From contig JAVGWX010000013.1 in the NCBI GenBank assembly GCA_036924085.1, forward strand, positions 55,560,336 to 55,624,335: 64,000 nt of DNA, written 5' to 3'. A program made the translations under genes and the position numbers. Positions 22,550-32,561 of the stretch are shown piece after piece (position 1 is the stretch's first letter; the number at the start of each line of letters is the position of its first letter). The DNA is from Ariolimax columbianus (lineage: Eukaryota > Mollusca > Gastropoda > Stylommatophora > Arionidae). The notes beneath the pieces were generated by a model. It had not been told where the DNA came from, did not search any database, and saw nothing but the letters and a program-made list of their open reading frames with translations.

Positions 22550-22760
22550 TAATTCTCAAAAATGGAGCTTGTTGATTACATTTTGCAGTATGGGGTCATG
22601 GACAGAGGCGTATCTACGGAAAATAGCTTCTATGGCAAGTGCTAATATTGCGCCCCTGTCAAAATCCTTGACACCCATCTTTTCGAAAACTTGAGCATAA
22701 TGTTGGCTCAGAAATACACGGGCTACCAGTGCCAAACGTGGGCAATGAATTGGGCTCGCG
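22550..22760 (-). other. Second unrecognised open stretch on the same strand
   Basis: The minus strand is open for about 67 codons and reads LALVARVFLSQHYAQVFEKM, GVKDFDRGAILALAIEAIFR, RYASVHDPILQNVINKLHF, then a stop. It has a helical, protein-like pattern, and it lies 360 bp upstream (in the minus-strand sense) of the other open stretch. The two could be parts of one decayed gene. I do not recognise it. Confidence 0.35.
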
Positions 22761-22789
22761 AATAAAAGTTAACCATCTGCGAAATGCTA

Positions 22790-23045
22790 AGCATTCCAAA
22801 GGTCACTAACAGACAAAATCAGAAATATGAATTTTAGAGAGAAGGTTAGAACAATTTTCAGCCTACAGTACATCAAGCAACAGAGAATCAAATGGATGAA
22901 CTACGTTGTGAGATTGCAACCAGACCAAATTGTTCATGCGACAGTCTACAAGAGAACATCAGAAAGAAGTGAGAGAGGTAGATCAAGAAAACCGTGGATA
23001 GACAGCGTACAGTGGGGATAAGTGTCCCTTGGGCCACAAAAGAGG
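22790..23045 (+). pseudogene. LINE C-terminal fragment
   Basis: The plus strand reads RTIFSLQYIKQQRIKWMNYV, VRLQPDQIVHATVYKRTSER and SERGRSRKPWIDSVQWG. This matches the LINE tail IxxQQxKWFGHVxRMxPxxxxxxxYxxRxxxxRxRGRPRKRWIDxV. The sequence just after it is where the 2.1-kb minisatellite starts, so the array grew at the 3' end of this LINE copy or in its flank. Confidence 0.75.
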
Positions 23046-23059
23046 CGAAAGACAAATAC

Positions 23060-25185
23060 ATTTCAGATACGGGGCTACAACCCGCTAGAAACTGAGACCA
23101 TACTGGGCTACAACCTGCTAAAAAGTGAGACGATACTGGGCTACAAACTTCTAGAAAGTGAGACGATATTGGGCTACAACCTGCTAGAAAGTGAGACGAC
23201 ACTGGGCTACAACCTGCTAGAAAGACGATACTGGGCTACAACCTGCTAGAAAGTGAGACGATACTGGGCTACAACCTGCTAGAAAGTGAGACGATACTGG
23301 GCTACAACCTGCTAGAAAGTGAGACGATACTGGGATACAACCTGCTAGAAAGTGAGACGATACTGGGCTACAACCTACTACAAAGTGAGACGATACTGCT
23401 TACAATCTGCTAGAAAATAAAACGATACTGGGATACAACCTGCAGAAAGTGAGACGATACTGGGCTACAACCTGCTAGAGAGACGATACTGGGCTACAAC
23501 CTGCTAGAGAGACGATACTGGGCTACAACCTGCTAGAGAGACGATACTGTGCTACAACCTGCTAGAAAGTGAGACGATACTGGGCTACAACCTGCTAGAG
23601 AGACGATTCTGGGCTACAACCTGCTAGACAGACGATACTGGGCTACAACCTGCTAGATAGGCGATACTGGGTTTCAACCTGCTACAGAGACGATACTGGG
23701 CTACAACCTGCTAGAAAGTGAGACGATACTGGGCTACAACCTCCTAGAAAGTGAGACGATACTGGGCTACAACCTGCTAGAGAGACGATACTAGGCTACA
23801 ACCTGCTAGAATGTGAGACGATACTAGGCTACAACCTGCTAGAGAGACGATACTAGGCTACAACATGCTATAAAGTGAGACGATATTGGGCTACAACCTG
23901 CTAGAAAGTGAGACGATACTGGGCTACAACCTGCTAGAATGTGAGACGATACTGGGCTACAACCTCCTAGAGAGACGATACTAGGCTACAACCTGCTAGA
24001 AAGTGAGACGATACTGGGCTACAACCTGCTAGAGAGACGATACTAGGCTACAAACTGCTAGAAAGTGAGACGTTACTGGGCTACAACATGGTAGAAAGTG
24101 AGACGATACTGGGCTACAACCTGAAAGAGAGACGATAAAAGGCTACAACATGGTAGAAAGTGAGACCATACTAGGCTATAACCTGCTAGATAGACGATAC
24201 TGGACTACAACCTGCTAGAGAGACGATACTAGGCTACAACCTGCTAGAGAGACGATACTGGGTTACAACATGCTAGAAAGTGAAACGATACTGGGCTACA
24301 ACCTGCTAGAAAGTGAGACGATACTAGGCTACAACCTGCTAGAGAGATGATACTGGGCTACAACCTGCTAGAGAGACGATACTGTGCTACAACTTCCTAG
24401 AAAGTGAGACGATACTAGGCTACAACCTGCTAGAAAGTCAGACGATACTAGGCTATAACCTGCTAGAGAGACGATACTGGGCTACAAGCTGCTAGAGAGA
24501 CGATACTGTGCTACAACTTCCTAGAAAGTGAGACGATACTAGGCTACAACCTGCTAGAAAGTGAGACGATACTGGGATACAACCTGCTAGAATGTGAGAC
24601 GATACTGGGCTACAACCTGCTAGAGAGACGATACTGGGCTACAACATAGTAGAAAGTGAGACGATACTGGGCTACAACCTGCTAGAGAGACGATACTGGG
24701 CTACAACCTGCTAGATAGACGATATTGGGCTACAACCTGCTAGAAAGTGAGACGATACTAGGCTACAACCTGCTAGAAAGAGATACGATACTGGGTTACA
24801 AGCTGCTAGAGAGACGATACTGGGCTACAACCTGCTAGAGATACGATACTAGGCTACAACCTGCTAGAGAGACGATACTGGGCTACAACTTGCTAGAGAG
24901 ACGATACTAGTCTACAACCTGCTAGAGAGACGATACTGGGCTACAACCTGCTAGAGAGACGATACTAGGCTACAACCTGCTAGAAAGTGAGACGATACTG
25001 GGCTACAACCTGCTAGAGAGACGATACTAGGCTACAACCTGCTAGAGAGAGGATACTGGGCTACAACCTGCTAGAGAGACGATACTAGGCTACAACCTGC
25101 TAAAAAGTGAGACGATACTGGGCTACAACCTGCTAGAGAGACGACACTAGGCTACAACCAGCTAGAAAGTGAGACGACAGAAAGA
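23060..25185. repeat. Minisatellite, mixed 33-bp and 29-bp units, about 68 copies
   Basis: GACGATACTGGGCTACAACC followed by TGCTAGA recurs across 2.1 kb. Two unit lengths are interspersed, 33 bp (GCTAGAAAGTGAGACG) and 29 bp (GCTAGAGAGACG), differing by 4 bp. A frequent G-to-A change gives ACTAGGCTAC. The two lengths occur singly and in short runs. There are no unique spacers, so it is not a CRISPR array. Confidence 0.95.
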
Positions 25186-25384
25186 AGAAAGAGAATACAA
25201 CTAGCCAATCACTAACTTAACGAATTCTTCTCCAACATGACAATTACAACTGTGTCATCCTTGCTGTCAGTGATAGGATCAGTACCAACGTTACAAATGC
25301 CGCTCAACAAATTATCAGTACAGTCAAAGAGTTTTGTAGGAAAATAAACGCATTAAAGACAAAGGTTTTAGTTATAGCCAAGCA
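25186..25384. other. Unassigned stretch
   Basis: One plus-strand frame reads VILAVSDRISTNVTNAAQQI and NALKTKVLVIAKH. This could be a worn RT segment, but the match is too weak to call. Confidence 0.25.
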
Positions 25385-25605
25385 TTAGTTCAGTTCATCC
25401 CATGACCTCTTGAGATCGTTGGGAACCCCTCCTGACACCTCCACAATCCTATGCCATCCCTTTTTGTGCTCGGTTACTTTTCGTGCCTCCTCGGGTTGTA
25501 GGCTAGTCCATTTTTGGATGTTGTCTTCCCGTCGTTTTCTCGGACGTCGCTTGCCATGTACTGTGATCTGTAGTCTTGTATTTTCCCGGAGTTTCTTTTT
25601 TCAGT
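25385..25605 (-). pseudogene. LINE C-terminal fragment
   Basis: On the minus strand the sequence reads VHGKRRPRKRREDNIQKWTS, LQPEEARKVTEHKKGWHRIV, then EVSGGVPNDLKRSWDELN and a stop at about 25,390. It matches the end of RTE-like LINEs (GKRRRGRPRKRWEDNIxEWTGL, then W(R/H)RIV). Only the last about 60 codons are left. A 57-bp repeat sits at its upstream edge. Confidence 0.7.
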
Positions 25606-25662
25606 CATGTCGTACCGCTGTACCAGGAAACACTGGCCTACCGCCGGGTTTCTATGTTCAGT
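25606..25662. repeat. 57-bp repeat, copy 1
   Basis: CATGTCGTACCGCTGTACCA and GGAAACACTGGCCTACCGCC are shared with two copies at 26,358-26,447, about 750 bp away in the same orientation. The origin is unknown. Confidence 0.85.
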
Positions 25663-26357
25663 CAAAGATGGCGCCGTAACTGTTTTGGATCATTATGGAT
25701 GCCGCCAGACCACGTATTTGCCTGGAATTCACACTAGTCGACGACTTACACTTGTGTTCACGGATACGTGGAGTTGTTTTCCGTCTGGACTTGTTATTTC
25801 GTTCTTTTTTTGTGATTTCTTCCATCCGTTAATCCTGGTCTGGACGCCGGCTGAATGGCACTACGCTTAAACTAGTTATACCTGTGTCGTATCTCACGGG
25901 TTAGTTCTGCCGTTTCACCTTCACGAATTTGGCGTGTGGGAATTTTAGATGCTACTATGATGAACTGAATACAGCTGGGGAGAGATGCCAGACTCACTCA
26001 CACGCTGAGTGTTGTCCATACGACCTCTTGTGGTTATCGAAAAGTCACGACAAACTGCGTTAGATGCCTTCCCACCTTTCTACCCTGCGGGTTACATGTT
26101 TACGGAAAGGCTTCGGTGGTAACCCTGAGGCAAAATCTGCATCCTATGCTATCTCCAGTCGTCTCGATGAATGTCTTGCCACTGGCAAAAGGTAGCTTAG
26201 GCTCTGTGAGTGAGGTTGACAAAAGGCGCAGTTTCTTCCTCACTTTAATCCAAATCTCCGCGCAAGTCACCCATTTCAGCGGACACAGCAAGAGATACGA
26301 CTGTCCACACGGCTGAACAAAGAGAGTGGCCTTCATCACTTGTGATGGACAAACTAT
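25663..26357. other. Unassigned stretch between 57-bp repeats
   Basis: No motif-bearing frame was found. Open stretches of 66-116 codons are not recognised. Confidence 0.35.
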
Positions 26358-26450
26358 CATGTCGTACCGCTGTACCAGGAAACACTGGCCTACCGCCGGG
26401 TTTCTATGTTCAGTCATGTCGTACCGCTGTACCAGGAAACACTGGATCAC
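26358..26450. repeat. 57-bp repeat, copies 2 and 3 in tandem
   Basis: Copy 2 is complete and copy 3 breaks off after CAGGAAACACTGG. Both are nearly identical to the copy at 25,606-25,662. Confidence 0.85.
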
Positions 26451-26719
26451 AAGATACTTTACAAGTCAGTCCTCGGGACCAAATGACTTTCCCCGATTGG
26501 CTGAAGGCGCAGAATATGTCTCCCCCCCCCCTCCCCCCGCACAGTATGTCTCCAGCAGATAGCAGCTTCCCCCCACTCCCACCCCTTCCGCTTTGGACGA
26601 GGCCTGGAACCCCGCCGCAGCAGTGGGCCACACATGTGACCAGCCGACGATTGGGCACTTAGATATCTAACCAAACTTACTTATAATTAATATTATCATT
26701 GTTAAAGTAGTCAGGTGGA
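26451..26719. other. C-rich stretch, no gene recognised
   Basis: It contains runs of C (near 26,523) and a proline-rich translation on the plus strand. This is composition-driven. Confidence 0.35.
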
Positions 26720-27905
26720 ATATCAATAGCAACCAGTATTTGGGGATACGGAGAGGCAATTGCTGAAGAACTCGAAAACGTGGCTAATGAATGTGGATAA
26801 ATTTGATTTTCCACTTGAGTCCCCACCTTCCTTAAACAGTAGCAGATGGAAAAGAGGTTATAAGCCATACCACATCTTCGTCAGTGCATATAAAGCTAAC
26901 CAGACAGCGAAACTTACAGAGGAACTAATACCTCGAACACAGCACAAACCGATGCCATGTAAGATTAAACTTGAAATCATTCCTGGGACGGGAACGCTTT
27001 AATGTCAAGCGAGCCGGATGGAACGACTTTAGCAGAGATTTGAATAGGGAACTAGGGTTGACCCAAAGTGGCAAAATCATAAAGCGTTCATCGACCTAAC
27101 AAGGTGAATATCAAGAAAACATATTCCAAAAAGATATAGAACACAATTCATTCCCGGGCTTAACGAAGGCTCAAAAATTCACATAGATCGATACAAGGAT
27201 CCATATAAAAAAAAAGATCAATTTGTTGAAAGGACGAGCGTGTCTGGAGAAGCACTCGAATGTGATATCAACCTCTAGCAGGGTTACCTGGTGTAGGCTA
27301 ATGGAAGAGCTTGATATGAAAGAAAATAGCCGTCGTCCGTGGAAATTCTTTTAAAATGTAACCGAAAACCGAAGACCGAAGACCGTGTTCAAGGACACTT
27401 ATCTCGCCTAGGCAGATTACCTATCAACTGTTACTAAATGGCATAACAGAAAAGATGTGGAGGGAAATCGCAATTCATAAAGGACAGAGAAAACGAAAAA
27501 ATGAGAAAATGAAGCTGGGAGCATCTCTCGCCATCAGAGAACTTGTTGAAGCTGGGAACATCTCTCACCATAGGAGAACTTGTTGAAGCTGGGAACATCT
27601 CTCACCATTGGAGAACTTGTTGAAGCTGGAAACATCTCTCACCATAGGAGAACTTGTTGAAGCTGGAAACATCTCTCACCATAAGAGAACTTGTTGAAGC
27701 TGGGAACATCTCTCACCATAGGAGAACTTGTTGAAGCTTGGAACATCTCTCACCATAGGAGAACTTGATGAAGCTGGGAACATCTCTCACCATTGGAGAA
27801 CTTGATGACGCAATTAATGGAATAGAAATAATTAAGGCAGCTGTAATTGATTAACTGCGACCACGGCAAATCGACAAATTAACTCCCTCAAGTCCGTTAC
27901 CTTGA
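26720..27905 (+). pseudogene. LINE endonuclease-RT linker and RT start, with internal minisatellite
   Basis: The plus strand reads NSSRWKRGYKPYHIFVSAYK, ANQTAKLTEELIPRTQHKPM, later DPKWQNHKAFIDLTR and ISRKHIPKRYRTQFIPGLNE, then SGEALECDINL. After the 37-bp repeats it reads ELDDAINGIEIIKAAVID. This is the end of an APE endonuclease, where RTQHRP stands for the SDHRP block, followed by the linker WNxFxxxLD...PKWQNHxAFxxLVKRISRKHIPRG and the start of RT (ELxxAIxxIKxxKAAGID). Stops are frequent. Confidence 0.75.
27505..27808 (+). repeat. 37-bp tandem repeat within the LINE linker, about 8 copies
   Basis: AGAACTTGTTGAAGCTGGGA and ACATCTCTCACCATAGG recur every 37 bp. The last copy ends in GAGAACTTGATGACGCAAT, which encodes ELDDAI, the conserved start of the LINE RT region. 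This suggests the unit arose from LINE coding sequence. Confidence 0.88.
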
Positions 27906-28214
27906 AATAGTTGTGAGAGAGCTTGCATGTCATAATGATCACAGGAGCTAAGCCAACGGAATTGAAAGCTTCCAGAATGGGCACCCAAGTTGTATAGGTC
28001 ATGGGGGAGGGAATAGACTAAACACGGACAACTCAGAGTATAACAGGTTTAGTTAGGGCCGACCATCCAAATCTATTTTTTAAAAGTCGATTTCGAAATC
28101 ACTGATAACAATGCAAAAGCAAACGACCTTGGGAAAGGAAGGTCCTTCGGAAAAGAAAAGAATGAAGCTTGGAGTGAAAGCAGCAAGGACGCTCCACGAC
28201 TGACTATCCTTCTG
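27906..28214. other. Unassigned, upstream part of the next LINE
   Basis: Probably the decayed rest of one LINE and the 5' UTR of the next. I see no clear motif. Confidence 0.3.
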
Positions 28215-28774
28215 AATACCAAAAAGAAAACAAAAATAGCGACATGGAATGTTAGAAGAAATGTACCAGGCAGGTAAAACAGCCCAGATAGCTACAAAGA
28301 TGAGGAATTACAAACTGGCAGTGCTAGAACTGTGCGAAACAAGATGGGCACAATCAGGAAAGATGCGACTGAATACTGAGGAAATGATAATGTATTCTGG
28401 AAACGAGGGAACTGATGCTCAACTTATAGAGCATTGATGCTCTCCAGAGAAGTACAGCAGGTGCTCATAAAGTGAGCGCAAACTTCAGAACGAGGAACAA
28501 ACACATCAATATAAACATCATTCAGTGCTATGCACCAACAAACGAAGCTGACGATGATAAAAGGAAAGAGTTCTACAAGCTGGAAACACGCAGAAAAAGA
28601 AAGATTTCTTAATTTTAATGGAAGAGTTAAACGCTAAAATGGGAGCTGACAACCTAGGTTACAAATAGATTATTGGAAGACAAGAAATGGAACAGATGAA
28701 CAAAAATGGAGAAATGTTTGCAGAGTTATGTGCTCTACACAAAATGATAATTAGAGGAAGCATTTTTTCACATA

Positions 28775-28992
28775 AAAAGATACATAAGGTCACAAGGAGA
28801 TCTCCAGACTTCCACACAAGAAGGTACATAAGGTCACATGGAGATCTCCAGACTTCCACACAAGAAGGTACATAAGGTCACATGGAGATCTCCAGACTTC
28901 CACACAAGAAGGTACACAAGGTCACAATGAGATCTCCAGACTTCCACACAAGAAGGTACATAAGGTCACATGGAGATCTCCCGACCATGTAA
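28775..28992 (+). repeat. 44-bp tandem repeat inside LINE endonuclease, about 5 copies
   Basis: CACAAGAAGGTACATAAGGT and CACATGGAGATCTCCAGACT repeat every 44 bp. The endonuclease codons HKKIHKVTRRSPD run into the array, and CCGACCATGTAACGGAAAAT (DHVTENQIDH) leaves it. A normal endonuclease has one IHKxTWRSPDxxTENQIDHI block here. Forty-four is not a multiple of 3, so the expansion shifts the frame. Confidence 0.9.
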
Positions 28993-30058
28993 CGGAAAAT
29001 CAGATTGATCACATCTGTGTCAGTCAAGCGTTCAGATGTAGTGTCAGACCACCACATGTTGCTGGGGATTTTGCAGCTCAAACTAAATAAGTATTCAGTA
29101 CAGTGCGTAAGGAGAACAAGATATAACGTTCACTTATTGCAATACAAAGAGAAGAAGACAGCATTTAGCTTAAAACTTTATAACAGATACCAAGGGCTAC
29201 AAGAGCTATATGAGGATGAAGAAATGGACATTAATAGTATGTGGGACTAGGCTAAAGAGATGTGGAATAAGATATGTGAAGAAAGGTGGGATTCAAGAGA
29301 AACCAACACAAAGAATGGATCACAACAAAGACATTACATAAAATGGAAGAAAGGAAAAATAAGAAAGCTATACTCAACAATTACCGAACCGGAGCCACCA
29401 AAGCAGAAGCACAGAGTAATTATACTATTACAGAAAAAGAGGTCAAGACATATATGAGGAAAAATAAAAGGGAATATAATGACAAGCTGACACAGGAAGA
29501 AGAAGAGGCAGCAGAGAGAGGAAATATGAGAGCTCTCTACTCATTAACAAAGAAATGGCAAATAGATATATACAGACAGACAAACCAATCAAAGATAGAG
29601 AAGGTAGGTTATTGACATCAACGGAGGAACAACAGAAACGATGGGTTGAGTATTTCAAAGAAAGACTAAACAGACCTCGACCACAAGAAACACCAAACAT
29701 CCTACCAGCAGAGAAGACCCTAAACTTGGGACGGCAACCCACTAAGTAAGATAGAAATCCAAAGGGTCGTATCCAAACTCAAGAAAGGGAAAGCGGCAGG
29801 ACCAGATGGAATAGCAGTAGAATGGCAGATATAGATAAGGCCACTGATACATTGCAAGGATTATTCAAGAAGATATGGGAAGAGGAGAGAGTGCCAACAG
29901 AATGGAAAGAGGGACATCTGATTAAACTTCATAAGAAGGGGAACCTTGCAGATTGCAGCAATTATAGGGGAATTACATTGATGTCGATGCCAGGCAAGAT
30001 ATTCAACAGAATCATCTTGGACAGATTAAAAACTGGAGTAGTCAAAACGCTCAGAGAG

Positions 30059-30190
30059 GAACAGGCAGGATTTCGACAGGGGAGATCATGCACAGATCGT
30101 ATAGCTACGCTACGCATCATAGTGGAACAGGCAGGATTTCGACAGGGGAGATCATGCACAGATCGTATAGCTACGCTACGCATCATAGTG
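30059..30190 (+). repeat. Exact 66-bp in-frame duplication in LINE RT
   Basis: Two consecutive identical 66-bp units (30,059-30,124 and 30,125-30,190) each encode EQAGFRQGRSCTDRIATLRI followed by IV. The duplication keeps the frame. It doubles the conserved RT motif QAGFRxGRSCxDxI. Confidence 0.96.
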
Positions 30191-31351
30191 GAACAAAGCA
30201 TTGAATGGAAATCGTCTCTATACACAAATTTTATAGACTATGAAAAGGCGTTTGACAGTATGGATCAAAGTACTCAATGGCAGCTGTTGAGACACTATGG
30301 GATACCAGAGAAGTACACAACCCTCGTCCAGAATATGTGCAAACAGTTAGTAGAGTGGTACATGGAAGGAGTAGACTGACAGCTTCGGGGTACAAACAGG
30401 GATGAGACAGGGATGCATGCTCTCCCCTTTCCTGTTGCTGTTGGCTATAGATTGGATAATTAAGACATCAATCGGAGGCCAAAAAACGGGTATTCAGTGG
30501 ACACTATTGTCACAATTGGAGGACCTGAACTAACGCAGATGATCTGGTACTTTTGTCACAGTCATAGTCAAAAGCAAGAGAAACTTGATAGGGTGAAAGA
30601 ACAATCGGCCAAACTGGAACTGAATATCAACATGAAGAAGACCAAGCTCCTTAAACTCAACACTAAAAGCAAAGAACCAATCATGCTGGAGGGGGAGCAG
30701 TTGGAGGAAGTGGATACCTTGACCTATTTAGACAGCACAATAGACACATCAGGAGGTACAGATGTAAGGATCAGAATTGGAAAGGCACGAGGGTCATTCC
30801 TGACACTAAACAATATATGGAGATCCAGAGATATCAAGATTCACACCCAAATTAGAATATTCAACGCGTGTCAAGTCGGTGTTGCTGTATGGAGCGGAGA
30901 CATGGAGAACGACCAAGGTCATACAACAAAGACTCCAGTCCTTCGTTAGCAGAGGCCTACGAAGGATAATGGGCATAAAGTGGCAGGAAATGGTGAGGAA
31001 TGAAGACTTGTGAGAAAGGAGCCAACAACAGCCATTGGAACAACAAATTAAGCGGAGAAAACAGGACTGTACAGGACATACGCTGCGGACGGCACAGTCT
31101 ACATAGCCAGACAGGCTCTTACATGGAATCCTCAGGGGAAAAGAGAGAGAGGCAGACCCAAAAATATGCGGAGAAGATAATGTGAGAAGGAGCTAAAATT
31201 AAATAATGACACCTGGAGAGAGGCAGAAAGAGCAGCCCAGGTCCGTGTACGCTGGCGAGATGTTGTCGATGGCCTATGTACCGAGAGGAACGACGGGCTT
31301 TGATTGATTTGATTGATTGACAGCAAATTAAACCTTTTAACCACGAAACCA

Positions 31352-31572
31352 AGAAGTGGGTTCTGGATTTAATTAACTTATGTGTAATAGGTCTGCAGGT
31401 ATAAAAAAGGTAGGTACTGGAGTTAATTATCTCATGGGTATAGGTCTGCAGATATCAAAAAGTGAGCACTGGATTTAATTAGTTCATGCGTATAGGTCTG
31501 CAGATATCAAACAGTAGGTACTGGATTTAATGAACTCATTTAATGTAATGGGTCTGCCGATATAAAAAATCT
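31352..31572. repeat. 52-53-bp tandem repeat, about 4 copies
   Basis: AGGTCTGCAGATATCAAAAA and TACTGGATTTAATTA recur at 31,389, 31,442, 31,494 and 31,547. It begins just after the 3' end of the preceding LINE. Confidence 0.85.
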
Positions 31573-31951
31573 GAAGGAAGGTCAAAGTCGGGGTACTTCC
31601 TAAATCAGAGAAAACGCCACGAGAAGATATGTGTCCTTATTTCACCCATATGAAGTGTTAAATAAAATGATTCTGGGCCGAATATCAAACATTATCACAG
31701 ATTAAGGAGCATGCATGATTTAGGCCAGGAATATCGTGCTGCATTCAATGGATGGGTGCGAGCGTAAGCAGGTGACAGGGACAGCTTTCATTGACCTCAC
31801 AGCGGCATACGACACGGTAAATCACCGTCTACTCCTGTCAAAGATATACAAGGCCACAAATGATTGGCGTCGGGCCCAGGTAGTTGAATGTATATTTCAG
31901 AATAAACGATTTTACGTGACATTGCAAAATAAAAGAAGTCGCTGTAGGAAT

Positions 31952-31979
<28 letters not shown>
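31952..31979 (+). repeat. Poly(C) run of 28
   Basis: An uninterrupted run of C inside RT coding sequence, between the CGCTGTAGGAAT and AATGATCCGGCGCAAGG codons. Confidence 0.97.
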
Positions 31980-31983
<4 letters not shown>

Positions 31984-32282
31984 ATCCGGCGCAAGGTAAC
32001 GTTCTGGCACCTAAGCTGTACAATGTTTACATCAATGATAAACAAATCAGTCCACTCACTTGACAATTCATAAATGCAGACGACCATGCGGTTGCTGCTC
32101 GGAGAAAGTGTTTTAATGAAGTGGATCTCAAATTCACTGCATCCTTTGACAGATTGGCTGTGTAGTGTGAGTATAACCATCTCAAAATTCACCGCAGAAA
32201 AACTCAGGTACGTGCATTTCATTTGAAGAGAAGAGAAGCGAGACGGAACATTCAGATTAGTTAACAGTGGTATGAACTTGAA

Positions 32283-32396
32283 CACAACGATACACCTAAA
32301 GGATACACTTAAATGATACACCTAAATGATACACCTAAATGATACACCTAAATGATACACATAAATGATACACCTAAATGATACACCTAAATGCCT
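32283..32396 (+). repeat. 13-bp tandem repeat inside LINE RT, about 8-9 copies
   Basis: GATACACCTAAAT repeats after GAACACAACGATACACCTAA, which encodes EHNDTPK. The last copy runs into GCCTAGGAATTACAATGGAT, encoding (Y/C)LGITMDRT, so the array is an expansion of the HNDTPKYLGVTLDRT segment. Confidence 0.9.
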
Positions 32397-32561
32397 AGGA
32401 ATTACAATGGATCGCACATCGTTCTGCAAGAAACACTGTATGGAGAGGAAACAAAACAAACTAGTGCAAGAAATAACATCTTGAGTACGCTAACTAACAC
32501 GGCATGCGGAGCATCACCAACGGTGTTGCGCACATCGGCCTTCGCTTGTACATTTCTGCAG

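Larger units (their letters stand above)
28215..31325 (+). pseudogene. Near full-length LINE (endonuclease, RT, C-terminal region)
   Basis: In order on the plus strand: endonuclease start KTKIATWNVRRMYQAG and LAVLELCETRWAQSG (28.22 kb), NENGEMF-like NKNGEMFAELCALHKMIIRG (28.7 kb), TENQIDHICVSQAFRCSV and VSDHHML (29.0 kb). The linker carries YNVHLLQYKEKKTAFSLKLY. RT begins LKKGKAAGPDGIAVEW (29.78 kb), then CSNYRGITLMSMPGKIFNRI, QAGFRQGRSCTDRIATLRII, FIDYEKAFDSMDQSTQWQLL, GMRQGCMLSPF and ADDLVLLS (30.54 kb, shifted frame). The C-terminal end lies at about 31.3 kb, followed by a TTGAT-type tail. It has two internal tandem expansions and several frameshifts. Endonuclease and RT motifs are mostly intact, so it is a fairly young dead copy. 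Confidence 0.9.

Noticed and set aside
23060..25185. CRISPR-like array
   Set aside because: Units are directly tandem with no unique spacers, and the context is eukaryotic. The same reasoning applies to the arrays at 0.9, 18.8 and 41 kb.
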